Shown in pieces: positions 23,951-32,643 of a DNA stretch of 64,000 nucleotides. The position numbers and the translations under genes are program-made. The notes below the pieces were generated by a model that did not search any database, had not been told where the DNA came from, and was given only the letters and a program-made list of their open reading frames with translations. The number at the start of each line of letters is the position of its first letter. Positions within the stretch are counted from its first letter, which is position 1. Source of the stretch: Actinomycetes bacterium (GTDB lineage: Bacteria > Actinomycetota > Coriobacteriia > Coriobacteriales > Atopobiaceae); assembly GCA_029546925.1 (NCBI GenBank), contig JAKPQM010000085.1:1-64000 (forward strand), in the 5' to 3' direction.

Positions 23951-24871
23951 TTAGAAGAACGCCTCCACACCCTCATCGATGAACACCTGGCGATACTGAT
24001 CGAGATCCTCGGGACGCAGGTCCTTGACGCCGCGCAGGGCGTAGTCCCTATCGAGCAGGGCATATTTGCTCTCCCCGAAGTTGTGGAAGGGGAGGAGCTG
24101 CACGCGTTCGGCGCCCAGCTCCCTGAGGCGGCGCGCCATCTGGCGGGCGTCCTCGGTAGAGTCGTTGAAATCGGGGACGACGGGCGTGCGTATGAGCACG
24201 TCCAATCCCGCCTCGATGGCCCAGCGCGTGTTAGCGCCGATGAGGTCGATGCCAACGCCCGTGGCCGCGCGGTGCTTTGCGGGGTCGGCATGCTTCATGT
24301 CGATGAGCAGGTGGTCGAGATGGGCCGCTACGGCTTGGAACACCCCTTGGGGCACGTAGGCCTCGGTCTCCATGCAGGTATCGATGCCTTCCTCATGAAG
24401 CCGGCTCAGAAGCTCGATGCAAAACTCCGGCCAGATCATGGCCTCTCCGCCCGAGAGCGTCACACCGCCCTGCGAGTCCTCGTAGAAGGGCTTGTCCTGC
24501 AGGCAGATCTCAAGGACCTCGCCGGCCGTCTTGGTCTCGCCCGTGCGCGTGATGGCGCGTCGAGGGCAGGCCGCAATCGCCGCCTCCGCCTCGGGGGAAG
24601 AAAAGCCTAGGTTGCGGATATCCACATGCCGCTTGCCCGCACGCTCCACTGCCCCTGCGGAAGGCGCTGCGGCACAACAGGCCCCGCAGCCGATGCAGGC
24701 GCTCTCCTTCCACTCCACCTGGGGATCTCGGCGCTGGCTCTCGGGGTTGGAGCACCAGACGCAGCGCAGCAGACAGCCCTTGAGGAAGACGACCGTGCGG
24801 ATGCCCGGACCATCGTCCAGGCTGAACTTCTGGATATTGAACACGGTTGCGGTCTGCACGATGCTCCCCAC
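23951..24871 (-). CDS. Glycyl radical enzyme activating enzyme (radical SAM, PflC-like)
   Basis: A 306-residue radical SAM enzyme that uses S-adenosylmethionine to make the glycyl radical on its partner. The opening SLDDGPGIRTVVFLKGC and cluster motif CLLRCVWC (CX3CX2C) are typical, as is LSGGEAMIWPEF. Between them is a ferredoxin-like insert with CIGCGACC and a later CP (AACPRRAI), so the insert may hold one auxiliary FeS cluster where many relatives show two full sets. Divergent from, and 163 bases away from, its likely substrate at 25035; DeoR-type boxes lie between. Confidence 0.92.
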   Translation of the reverse strand: MGSIVQTATVFNIQKFSLDDGPGIRTVVFLKGCLLRCVWCSNPESQRRDPQVEWKESACIGCGACCAAAPSAGAVERAGKRHVDIRNLGFSSPEAEAAIAACPRRAITRTGETKTAGEVLEICLQDKPFYEDSQGGVTLSGGEAMIWPEFCIELLSRLHEEGIDTCMETEAYVPQGVFQAVAAHLDHLLIDMKHADPAKHRAATGVGIDLIGANTRWAIEAGLDVLIRTPVVPDFNDSTEDARQMARRLRELGAERVQLLPFHNFGESKYALLDRDYALRGVKDLRPEDLDQYRQVFIDEGVEAFF

Positions 24872-24893
24872 TGCCGTCTCGCTAGATGCTATT

Positions 24894-24997
24894 TATGAAC
24901 GGAAGCCTAATAACTTACGAACAATACTTGTAGTATGCCACATAAATAAACGCTTGACGATACGACGGATCCAGATTACAATAATTACGAACGAAAG
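24894..24997. promoter_or_regulatory. Divergent promoter region with DeoR-type operator boxes
   Basis: Rightward promoter: -35 TTGACG (24954-24959), 17-base spacer, -10 TACAAT (24977-24982). Operator-like boxes: ACGAACGAAAG (24987-24997) over the likely transcription start, ACGAACA (24917-24923) and ATGAACGGAAG (24894-24904) towards the leftward activase gene. The region is strikingly AT-rich. Confidence 0.65.
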
Positions 24998-25034
24998 TAA
25001 AAATGGTTATTTACATAAATCAAGGAGCGCGAAC

Positions 25035-27449
25035 ATGGAGAACAGCAGGCATTTCGGCAGGCTGACGGAGAGGATGCAGGCGTTCCGCGACGAGGTTCTC
25101 GATGAAAAACCCTGCATCGATGCCGAGCGTGCAGTGCTCTGCACCGAGGCCTACAGGGAGAACCTCAGCCAGCCGCCCGTCATGAAGCGCGCCCTCATGC
25201 TCGAGAAGATCCTCGACAACATGAGCATCTATATCGAGGATAAGACATTGCTCTGCGGCAACCAGGCCACTAAGAACGGCAACGCCCCCGTCTTCCCCGA
25301 GTACACCCTCGGCTTCATCCTCGATGAGCTCGACACGTTCGACAAGCGCGACGGCGATGTCTTCTACATCACCGATGAGACCAAGCAGCAGCTGCGCGAC
25401 ATCTACCCGTTCTGGAAGGACAACACCCTGCGCGATAAGGGGATGGCGCTCCTGCCGCCCGAGGTCGGCGTTTTCATGGAGACGGGCCTCTTCGGCATGG
25501 AGGGCAAGCTCAATGCCGGCGATGCCCACCTCGCCATCAACCACTCCCGCGTGCTCAGAGAGGGCCTCGAAGGTTACTATCGGCGGGCAGAGGAGGCCCA
25601 GGCGGCGCTCGATCTCGCCGATCCGGAATCGATCGACAAGTACACCTTCTACAAAGCCGTCCTCATCGTCCTCGATGCCGTGCGCCGCTTCTCGCTGCGC
25701 TACTCCGAGCTCGCCATCGAGCTCGCCGGGAGGGAGGCCGATCCCAAGCGCAAGGCAGAGCTCGAGCGCATGGGCGCCATCTGCGCGAAGGTTCCTTGGG
25801 AGCCGGCAAGCAGCTTCTGGGAGGCAGTCCAGGTCGCCTGGTTCTTCCAGGTCGTCCTGCAGATCGAGTCGAATGGCCACTCGCTTTCCTTCGGTCGCTT
25901 CGACCAGTACCTGTACCCCTACTACATGGCCGATCTCGGCAGGGGCGCGATCACCGAGGAGGAGGCCCTCGAGATCCTCACGAATCTCTGGATCAAGACC
26001 CTCACCGTCCAGAAGATCCGCAGCCAGGCCCACACGCTCTCCTCGGCGGGAAGCCCGATGTACCAGAATGTGACCATCGGGGGCCAGACCGTCGATGGCA
26101 AGGATGCCGTGAACGAGCTCTCATTCCTCGTGCTGCGCTCGGTCGCGCAGACCCGCCTCACACAGCCCAACCTCACCGTGCGCTACCATGCGAACATCGA
26201 CCCGAGGTTTCTCGACGAGTGCATCGAGGTCATGAAGCTCGGCTTCGGCATGCCCGCCTTCAATAACGACGAGGTCATCATCCCGTCGTTCATCGCATGG
26301 GGCGTGGCTCCCGAGGACGCCTGCAACTACTCGGCCATCGGCTGCGTCGAGTGCGCCGTGCCCGGCAAGTGGGGCTACCGCTGCACGGGTATGAGCTATC
26401 TCAACTTCCCGCGCCTTCTGCTCGTCGCCATGAACGGCGGCGTCGACCTCACCACGGGCAAACGCTTCACCAAAGACTACGGCCGCTTCACCGAGATGGG
26501 CAGCTACGACGAGCTTTTTGCCGCATGGGACCAGACCATCCGCGAGATGACCCGCTACTCCGTCATCGTCGAGAACTTCATCGACAAGGCTTCCGAGCAA
26601 GATGTCCCCGACGTGCTGTGCTCCGCCCTCGTCGACGATTGCATCGGTCGCGGCAAGTCCATCAAGGAGGGGGGTGCCGAGTACGACTTCATCTCCGGCC
26701 TGCAGGTGGGCATCGCCAACATGGCAGATTCCCTTGCGGCCATCAAGAAGCTCGTGTTCGACGAGGGCAGGCTCACACCTGAGCAGCTCTGGGATGCCAT
26801 CCTCGACGATTTCCAGAGTCCCGAGAGCCAGCGTATCCAGCAGATGTTGATCGATGACGCCCCCAAGTACGGCAATGACGACGATTATGTCGACGGCCTC
26901 GTCGTCGAGGCCTACGAGCCCTACATCGACGAGATCGAGAACTATCCCAACACACGTCACGGTCGCGGTCCCATCGGCGGTATCCGCTATGCCGGCACGA
27001 GTTCGATTTCGGCCAACGTCGGACAGGGGATGGGCACCGTGGCCACGCCCGATGGACGCCGTGCCTACGAGCCGCTGGCAGAGGGCTGCAGCCCCGCGCA
27101 CAATTGCGACAGGCAGGGACCGACCGCCGTCTTCAAGTCCGTCTCCAAGCTTCCCACGGAGAAGATCACCGGCGGTGTTCTGCTCAACCAGAAGATGACC
27201 CCCCTGATGCTTTCCCGCGAGGAGAACAAGAAGAAGCTCGAGATGATGATAGGCACGTTCTTCAAGCGCCTGCACGGCTACCATGTCCAGTACAACATCG
27301 TGAGCCGCGATACCCTGATCGATGCCCAGAAACATCCCGAGGCGCACAAGGACCTGATCGTGCGCGTCGCCGGATACTCCGCCTTCTTCAACGTGCTCTC
27401 CAAGGCCACGCAGGACGACATCATCGATCGCACCGAGCAGGCGCTGTAG
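25035..27449 (+). CDS. Glycyl radical enzyme (PflD/YbiW-like, dehydratase-type active site)
   Basis: An 804-residue glycyl radical enzyme. The glycyl loop is RVAGYSAFF with the radical Gly at 780. The thiyl loop reads SAIGCVECAVPGKWGYR: Cys437 with Glu439, the Cys-x-Glu pattern of dehydratases, lyases and decarboxylases, not the double Cys of pyruvate formate-lyase. An extra Cys440 replaces the proline common at that place. I place it in the PflD/YbiW branch; the substrate cannot be read from sequence. GGAGCGCGAAC sets the start at 25035 and excludes the long upstream open frame. Activase is divergent; a MATE exporter follows. Expected to work only without oxygen. Confidence 0.88.
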   Translation: MENSRHFGRLTERMQAFRDEVLDEKPCIDAERAVLCTEAYRENLSQPPVMKRALMLEKILDNMSIYIEDKTLLCGNQATKNGNAPVFPEYTLGFILDELDTFDKRDGDVFYITDETKQQLRDIYPFWKDNTLRDKGMALLPPEVGVFMETGLFGMEGKLNAGDAHLAINHSRVLREGLEGYYRRAEEAQAALDLADPESIDKYTFYKAVLIVLDAVRRFSLRYSELAIELAGREADPKRKAELERMGAICAKVPWEPASSFWEAVQVAWFFQVVLQIESNGHSLSFGRFDQYLYPYYMADLGRGAITEEEALEILTNLWIKTLTVQKIRSQAHTLSSAGSPMYQNVTIGGQTVDGKDAVNELSFLVLRSVAQTRLTQPNLTVRYHANIDPRFLDECIEVMKLGFGMPAFNNDEVIIPSFIAWGVAPEDACNYSAIGCVECAVPGKWGYRCTGMSYLNFPRLLLVAMNGGVDLTTGKRFTKDYGRFTEMGSYDELFAAWDQTIREMTRYSVIVENFIDKASEQDVPDVLCSALVDDCIGRGKSIKEGGAEYDFISGLQVGIANMADSLAAIKKLVFDEGRLTPEQLWDAILDDFQSPESQRIQQMLIDDAPKYGNDDDYVDGLVVEAYEPYIDEIENYPNTRHGRGPIGGIRYAGTSSISANVGQGMGTVATPDGRRAYEPLAEGCSPAHNCDRQGPTAVFKSVSKLPTEKITGGVLLNQKMTPLMLSREENKKKLEMMIGTFFKRLHGYHVQYNIVSRDTLIDAQKHPEAHKDLIVRVAGYSAFFNVLSKATQDDIIDRTEQAL

Positions 27450-27489
27450 GACCGTCCGGCATCCGATACGCCCATCGGCCCCATCTAAT

Positions 27490-27503
27490 CCGCATTAAAA
27501 CCC
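27490..27503. promoter_or_regulatory. CCGCATTAAAACCC motif upstream of MATE gene
   Basis: Similar to the box at 19782-19795 upstream of the paralogous MATE gene; a possible shared regulator site. Confidence 0.3.
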
Positions 27504-27570
27504 GCAACGGCCTCGACCTTGCGTCACCATTGGTACTGGTAGCGCCTTAACAACTGCAAGAGGAGCGCCC

Positions 27571-28971
27571 ATGGCCGAGGAGATCACCCCGGAAGTCGTC
27601 CAAGAGGAACGCGAACTCGGCACCAAGCCGATAGGGCCGCTGTTCGTCAAATATGCGCTCACCAGCCTTGCGGGCATGATCGCCCAGATCATCATGGTCG
27701 TACTCGAAGGCATGGTCATGGGCAGAGGCCTCGGCGCGCATGGCCTCGCCTGCGTCTCGATCATCATCTCGGTCGAGCTCATCAACCTCGCCGTGGGCGG
27801 GGCGCTCGGCATCGGCGTATCGGCTGTGGTGGGCGCGAAGCTCGGCGCGGGCGATCACGATGGCGCGCAACGGGCGTTCGGCAAGGGATTCTGGCTCACC
27901 CTGTACGTCTCGGTGGCGCTGATGCTGCTCATCGAGCTCTTCGCGGGTCCGCTCGTCACCATACTCGGCGCGACACCCGACATCTATGTCGACGCCCTTA
28001 TCGGCGTGCGCATCTTCGTGGCGTTCTTCCCGCTCACCATTGTCGGCCAGATGCTTTGCGCCGTGCTGCGCGTCGACGAGAAGCCCAGGGTGGCGGCCGG
28101 CCTGCAGATCGCCTCGGCGATCATCGCAATCTCGTTTCTCGCATGTTCGACCTTCATCATGCAGTGGGGCGTTGCCGGTGCGGGCATCTACTTCGGTCTC
28201 ACCATCGCTGTGTGGGCTGGCGCGTTCTTCTGGTTCGTCGGCGAAGGCAAGGGCAAAGCGAGCCTCAAGATCCGCATGCAGGGCAGAGGGGTCGATCCCG
28301 CGCTTGCCAAGGAGTTCGTCAAGATCGGCTTCCCGTACTTCTGCCTGCAGGCGGCCAGCTCCATCTATACGGCGGTCATCAACAATCGCCTTGCCGCGCT
28401 TGGGAGCTCGATGGACCTCGCCGTCTTCGCCATCATCAACGGATACGTCATCTACGTGCTCATGCTTTTCGTCATGGCGCTGGGCTTTGCCTCGCAGGCA
28501 ATCGCCTCGTTCAACAACGGCGCGAGGAACTGGGGACGCCTGATCGAGCTCATGCGCGTCCAGCTGATATACGAGGTCGTGTTCATGGGAGCATGCTCGG
28601 CCATGGTATGCCTCTTCCCCGAAGCGTTCTGCTCGCTTTTCGCGGCGGGCGATGCCGAGCTGCTCGCAGCGGCTGCCCCTGCGGTCCGCATCGTGGTGGC
28701 GCTGTGCGCCCTCGGGTATACGGGCAGCGTCATGTCGAGTTACTTCGAGTGTGTGGAAAGGATCGGCGAGGCCATCGTCTGCGGCATCGCCCTCTACGTC
28801 ATCTTCACGATACCTCTGGTCTTCGCCTTCGGTGCCCTGATGGGCGTCGACGGCGTGTGGTGGGCGCAGCTCGTCGCCAACATCGGTGCAGGGGCGCTCT
28901 CGATCGTGCTTGCCATCCGGGAGGTGCGGCGCTTGCGTATCCTTGCCACCTCGGAATCAGAAGAAGGCTGA
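27571..28971 (+). CDS. MATE family efflux transporter
   Basis: A 466-residue, twelve-helix MATE protein and a paralogue of the one at 19913 (shared FVKYALTSLAGMIAQ opening, MGRGLGAHGLACVSIIIS, GIGVSAVVGAKLGAGDHDGA, IGFPYFCLQAASSIYTAVI). It follows the glycyl radical enzyme by 121 bases in the same direction and may export a product or a toxic analogue. GAGGAGCGCCC precedes the ATG. The repeated pairing of a catabolic enzyme with a MATE gene in this region is worth noting. Confidence 0.9.
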   Translation: MAEEITPEVVQEERELGTKPIGPLFVKYALTSLAGMIAQIIMVVLEGMVMGRGLGAHGLACVSIIISVELINLAVGGALGIGVSAVVGAKLGAGDHDGAQRAFGKGFWLTLYVSVALMLLIELFAGPLVTILGATPDIYVDALIGVRIFVAFFPLTIVGQMLCAVLRVDEKPRVAAGLQIASAIIAISFLACSTFIMQWGVAGAGIYFGLTIAVWAGAFFWFVGEGKGKASLKIRMQGRGVDPALAKEFVKIGFPYFCLQAASSIYTAVINNRLAALGSSMDLAVFAIINGYVIYVLMLFVMALGFASQAIASFNNGARNWGRLIELMRVQLIYEVVFMGACSAMVCLFPEAFCSLFAAGDAELLAAAAPAVRIVVALCALGYTGSVMSSYFECVERIGEAIVCGIALYVIFTIPLVFAFGALMGVDGVWWAQLVANIGAGALSIVLAIREVRRLRILATSESEEG

Positions 28972-29021
28972 CCTTACGAAGCGTCTCGAGACATCGCATA
29001 CGGCTTGCGAGTGAGGCAGCC

Positions 29022-29217
29022 TGGCACGGGAACCGCCCGAATTTGCCACGGAGGGCACTTATTCCGCAGCTTTTCGGTGCCGAATCGCCATCGGGCGGGG
29101 ACTAGGCCCGCGTTTGCCCAGCTCGGTGGAGGCTGTGTACGGCCTCGATGGGCAAACCACACCCAAATCTTGCGGAATAAGTGCCCTCCGTGGCAAATTC
29201 GGGCGGTTCCCGTGCCA
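29022..29217. repeat. Long perfect inverted repeat, family A copy 2
   Basis: Arms 29022-29068 and 29171-29217 are perfect 47-base reverse complements starting TGGCACGGGAACCGCCCG and ending GGCACTTATTCCGCA. It shares the outer and inner blocks with the copy at 11389-11584 but differs at several arm positions, always changed on both sides so that pairing stays perfect. The gap 28972-29422 holds this element plus the promoter of the next gene and nothing else clear. Confidence 0.9.
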
Positions 29218-29358
29218 ACACGCATCATGGGAGGAGAAGGAGTGCGCATGCCGCAGGTACACGCACTCTGCCGCGCCCTCCCTTGACGGGCTGGCAGGGG
29301 GCCGGCCGCAGTGCGTTGCCATCGTCCTAGTCGGCTGGAAAGCTGTGGAAACGCTGCG

Positions 29359-29388
29359 TAGACAGGCGATGATGGCATGCGCTAGTAT
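29359..29388 (+). promoter_or_regulatory. Promoter of the third MATE gene
   Basis: -35 TAGACA (29359-29364), 18-base spacer, -10 TAGTAT (29383-29388), about 35 bases before the ATG at 29423. Confidence 0.45.
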
Positions 29389-29422
29389 TATTCCTTCTGA
29401 CTATCTAAGTGCAGGTTATTAT

Positions 29423-30823
29423 ATGGAAACGAACGAGCCCGGCATGGACGGGCAGAAGACAGATGACGAGAGCATCCGCAAATCCGAGGAGCTCTTCGCG
29501 CATACACCCGTGAGGCGCCTCTTCCTGCGCGCCGCGATCCCCGGTGCCATGGGTATGCTCATCTCGTCTGTCTACGAGCTTGCCGATGCCATCCTCGTGG
29601 GCAACTTCCTCGGCGAGACGGCCTTCGCCGCCATCAACCTCGCGATACCCTTCGTCATCGTGGGCTTCGCGCTGGGCGATCTCATCGGCTCGGGTTCGGC
29701 CGTGCCCATCTCCATCAGCCTCGGCAAGGGCGACTACGATCACGCGAACGACGTCTTCTCGTATGCGTGCGTGCTCAACGTTGCGACGGGCGCGATCATG
29801 GGGCTCGCGCTCTTCTTCGGAGCACCGGTCATCATGGCGCTCATGGGCGCGAGCGGCGAGCTCGCCGCCCTGGCGACGACGTACCTCCAGGTCTATGCGG
29901 TCTTCCTCCCGTTGACCACCATCATGTACTCGGTCGATAACTTCATGCGCATCAGCGGCCATATCAGGCGCAGCTTCCTCGTGAACGCCTTCATGGCCAT
30001 ATTCGGCACCGTGCTCGAGATCGTCCTGCTCGGCGTGTTCCATCTCGGCGTGTGGGCGGCAGCACTTGCGTATTCCCTTGCCATGGTCGTCTCGATCGTC
30101 ATCGCGTTCCGGCCTTTCATCCAAGGCAGGATGACCCTCAGATTCGTGAGGCCCACCATCTCCTTCGAGACCACTCGGGAGATCGCCTCGTTCGGCATGC
30201 CCGTGTTCCTCGAGAATGCAGCAGGCAGGATCTTCTCGATCCTCATGAACATGGCCCTTCTGCGCCTGGGCGGGGAGACGGCCGTATCGGTATACGGCAT
30301 CATCATGTCCGTGCAGGCTGTCATCACCATGCTCATCTACGGCACCGTGGATGCGCTGCAGCCTGCCGTGGGCTACAACTGGGGAGCACACGACCTCTTC
30401 CGTGTCAAGGCGATCGAGATCCACTGCTTCGCCGCGAGCGCCGCCCTCGGCATCCTCGGATTCGCCCTCACGCGGCTTTTCCCCGAGCAGATGGTGCTCG
30501 TCTTCCTGCCGAATGCGGGTGCAGACTTCCTCGCGCTTGCCACGCATGCGCTCGGCCTCTATGCATTCTCATTCTTGGTGAAGTGGTTCTCGTTTGCGGC
30601 CCAGACCTTCATGATCGCGGTCGGCCAGATCAAGCTGGCGTCGTTCGTCTCCGTGGCCATGGTGCTCGTCTTCCCGGCGGCGGTGCTCTTCGCACTCTGG
30701 CCGCTGGGGCTCGACGGGCTCTGGCTCAACAGTCCGGTGACCCACGTGCTCTGCGCCATCTCCAGCGCACTCGTGCTCCTGCGCTTCCGCAAGACCGTGC
30801 GCGAGCGGGTGGAGCGCGCCTAG
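29423..30823 (+). CDS. MATE family efflux transporter (MepA-like)
   Basis: A 466-residue MATE protein not closely similar to the other two in this window. Its N-terminal FLRAAIPGAMGMLISSVYEL, LADAILVGNFLGETAFAAIN and SGSAVPISISLGKGD match the MepA-type multidrug branch; GMPVFLENAAGRIFSILMN and VGYNWGAHD mark the second bundle. The ATG at 29423 has only a weak ribosome site (GCAGG), so ATG 29444 is also possible. The long open frame upstream covers the palindrome and is not coding. It stands alone between the palindrome and the his operon. Confidence 0.85.
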   Translation: METNEPGMDGQKTDDESIRKSEELFAHTPVRRLFLRAAIPGAMGMLISSVYELADAILVGNFLGETAFAAINLAIPFVIVGFALGDLIGSGSAVPISISLGKGDYDHANDVFSYACVLNVATGAIMGLALFFGAPVIMALMGASGELAALATTYLQVYAVFLPLTTIMYSVDNFMRISGHIRRSFLVNAFMAIFGTVLEIVLLGVFHLGVWAAALAYSLAMVVSIVIAFRPFIQGRMTLRFVRPTISFETTREIASFGMPVFLENAAGRIFSILMNMALLRLGGETAVSVYGIIMSVQAVITMLIYGTVDALQPAVGYNWGAHDLFRVKAIEIHCFAASAALGILGFALTRLFPEQMVLVFLPNAGADFLALATHALGLYAFSFLVKWFSFAAQTFMIAVGQIKLASFVSVAMVLVFPAAVLFALWPLGLDGLWLNSPVTHVLCAISSALVLLRFRKTVRERVERA

Positions 30824-30847
30824 GGTTGGTTGCGCCCAAACACGTGC

Positions 30848-30890
30848 CCGATATCTGCCGCCCCGCATCCGTCGCATAGCGGCATATCGG
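30848..30890. repeat. Imperfect stem-loop before the his operon
   Basis: CCGATATCTGCCG (30848-30860) can pair with CGGCATATCGG (30880-30890). It may terminate the MATE transcript or lie in the his leader; no T-tract and no histidine-rich leader peptide was found. Confidence 0.35.
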
Positions 30891-30985
30891 TAATCGACGT
30901 GCATGTTACGACTTCATCCGCAGGAAAGTAAGCGCTTGCTGCCTGTGCTAAAGTGACTGAGTCAAAACACGAAGGGAGGCATGCT

Positions 30986-32629
30986 GTGGCGTTGACGACA
31001 CCATCGGGATTCAGGGACATCCTGCCCCATGAGGCGCTTGTCCGCGAGCGCATCTCGGGCACCATCCGAGACCGCTTCTCGGCCCACGGCTACCTGCCCG
31101 TCGAGACGCCCCTCCTCGAGATCCGCGAGGTGCTCGAGCAGGGGAGCTCCATCGACGACATGCCCTTCCAGCTCTTCGATTCCGATGGCGGCCTTTTGAT
31201 GCTGCGACCCGACAGCACGCTGCCCATAGCCCGCATGATCGCCGGGCGCATCGGCTGCGATGATCTGCCCCTGCGCCTGCGCTACCAAGCACCGGTGGTG
31301 CGGGAGGAGGCGGCTCTCGGCGGCCAGCCCCGCCAGTTCACCCAAGCGGGCATCGAGCTCGTCGGCGAGAAGGGCTCCGTTGCGGAGCTCGAGGCGGTCC
31401 GGCTCCTTGCCGAGGCCTTCGCGGCGCTCGAGGTTCCGGGCTGGCGGATCGTGCTCGGCTCGGTGGCGCCCCTCGAAGCGCTGCTCGCTGCCTGCGCACC
31501 CGACGATGCCTTCCGCAGGCAGGTGAGGCGTCTCGTCCACGGCTCCGACTTCGTCGGCCTCGACGAGCTCGTCGCGCAAACGGCCGCGCTCGCTCCGGAG
31601 GCCGCCCGCGCGCTCACGGGGATCGTCAGGCTCGCGGGGGGCGAGGAGTGCATCGCCACCCTCGACGAGCTGCTCGCGTCTGCCGGTGTCGCTGCGGGGG
31701 AGCGCGGGACCGGGGAGCTTGCAGAGCTCGCCCAAGGCGTCTCCGATCTCTTCGCGAGCGGTCGCGCGAGCTTCGATTTCTCGGTCATGAACTCGTTCGA
31801 CTACTACACGGGCCTCATCTTCAAAGGCTATTCCGGCGCCATCGCCGCAGCGCTCGCCACAGGCGGCCGCTACGACTCGGTGCTGCGCAATTTCGGCCGC
31901 GACGGCATCTCGGCCTGCGGTTTCGCGCTTTCGCTCGAACGCTTGCAGGAGGTGCTCGGAGAGCAGGGGGAGTCCGGTATCGTGACCTCCGGTGCCTCGG
32001 GATGTCCCCTGCGCATCGCGGTGCCCAAGGGTTCGCTCTTCTCCGGTGCCGTCGCCTCCCTCGAGGCCGCCGGCCTGCCCGTCGACGAGCTCGAGCACCC
32101 CGGGCGCAAGCTCGTCATCTCGGCAGGCGATGTGGAGTACGTCATCGTGCGCGCCATCGATGCGCCCACCTTCGTCGCCCATGGCGGTGCCGATTGCGGC
32201 ATCTGCGGAAGCGACGCCCTGCTCGAGGCCAACCTCGATCTCGTGCAGCTGCTCGATCTCGGGTTCGGGGGGTGCCGTCTCTGCGTCGCCGAGCCCGTCT
32301 CCGCCCACGGCGCCGTCGAGCGCGCGCAGGCTTGGAGGGGCACCGTGCGCGTCACGACCAAGTACCCGCACCTTACGCGCGCCTACTACGATCGCATCGG
32401 CCAGCAGGCCGACATCATCACCCTCCATGGCAACATCGAGCTGGGACCGCTCTTGGGCATGACCGACCGCATCGTCGACATCACGGCGACCGGTACGACC
32501 CTTGCCGAGAACGACTTGGCGATCGTCGATGAGGTCATGTCCTGCAGCGCCCGCTTCTTCGCGAGCCCTGCAGCGTATAGGTGTGACGGACGCATCCGCG
32601 CCCTTGCGGATCGCCTCGCCACCCGCTGA
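30986..32629 (+). CDS. hisZG: HisZ-HisG fusion: ATP phosphoribosyltransferase, regulatory and catalytic parts
   Basis: A 547-residue protein joining two normally separate subunits. Residues 1 to about 335 are HisZ, the histidyl-tRNA-synthetase-like regulatory subunit (TPSGFRDILPHEALVRERI, LRPDSTLPIARMIAGRI, FDYYTGLIFKGY). From about 342 the short-form HisG follows (LRIAVPKGSLF, GGADCGICGSDALLE, ITATGTTLAENDL), which catalyses the first step of histidine synthesis from ATP and PRPP. No stop or frameshift separates them. The GTG at 30986 has AGGGAGG upstream and is preferred over GTG 30953. It is the first gene of the his operon. Confidence 0.92.
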   Translation: MALTTPSGFRDILPHEALVRERISGTIRDRFSAHGYLPVETPLLEIREVLEQGSSIDDMPFQLFDSDGGLLMLRPDSTLPIARMIAGRIGCDDLPLRLRYQAPVVREEAALGGQPRQFTQAGIELVGEKGSVAELEAVRLLAEAFAALEVPGWRIVLGSVAPLEALLAACAPDDAFRRQVRRLVHGSDFVGLDELVAQTAALAPEAARALTGIVRLAGGEECIATLDELLASAGVAAGERGTGELAELAQGVSDLFASGRASFDFSVMNSFDYYTGLIFKGYSGAIAAALATGGRYDSVLRNFGRDGISACGFALSLERLQEVLGEQGESGIVTSGASGCPLRIAVPKGSLFSGAVASLEAAGLPVDELEHPGRKLVISAGDVEYVIVRAIDAPTFVAHGGADCGICGSDALLEANLDLVQLLDLGFGGCRLCVAEPVSAHGAVERAQAWRGTVRVTTKYPHLTRAYYDRIGQQADIITLHGNIELGPLLGMTDRIVDITATGTTLAENDLAIVDEVMSCSARFFASPAAYRCDGRIRALADRLATR

Positions 32630-32643
32630 GAGGAGCCCGGCTT

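Noticed and set aside
24492-25034. Upstream extension of the glycyl radical enzyme frame
   Set aside because: It overlaps the activase gene and the AT-rich operator region and has no ribosome site; ATG 25035 has a good one.
29114-29422. Upstream extension of the MATE frame
   Set aside because: It reads through half of the palindromic element and the promoter; there is no ribosome site at the upstream start.
30824-30985. Histidine attenuator leader peptide
   Set aside because: No run of histidine codons in any frame and no terminator with T-tract; only an imperfect stem-loop.
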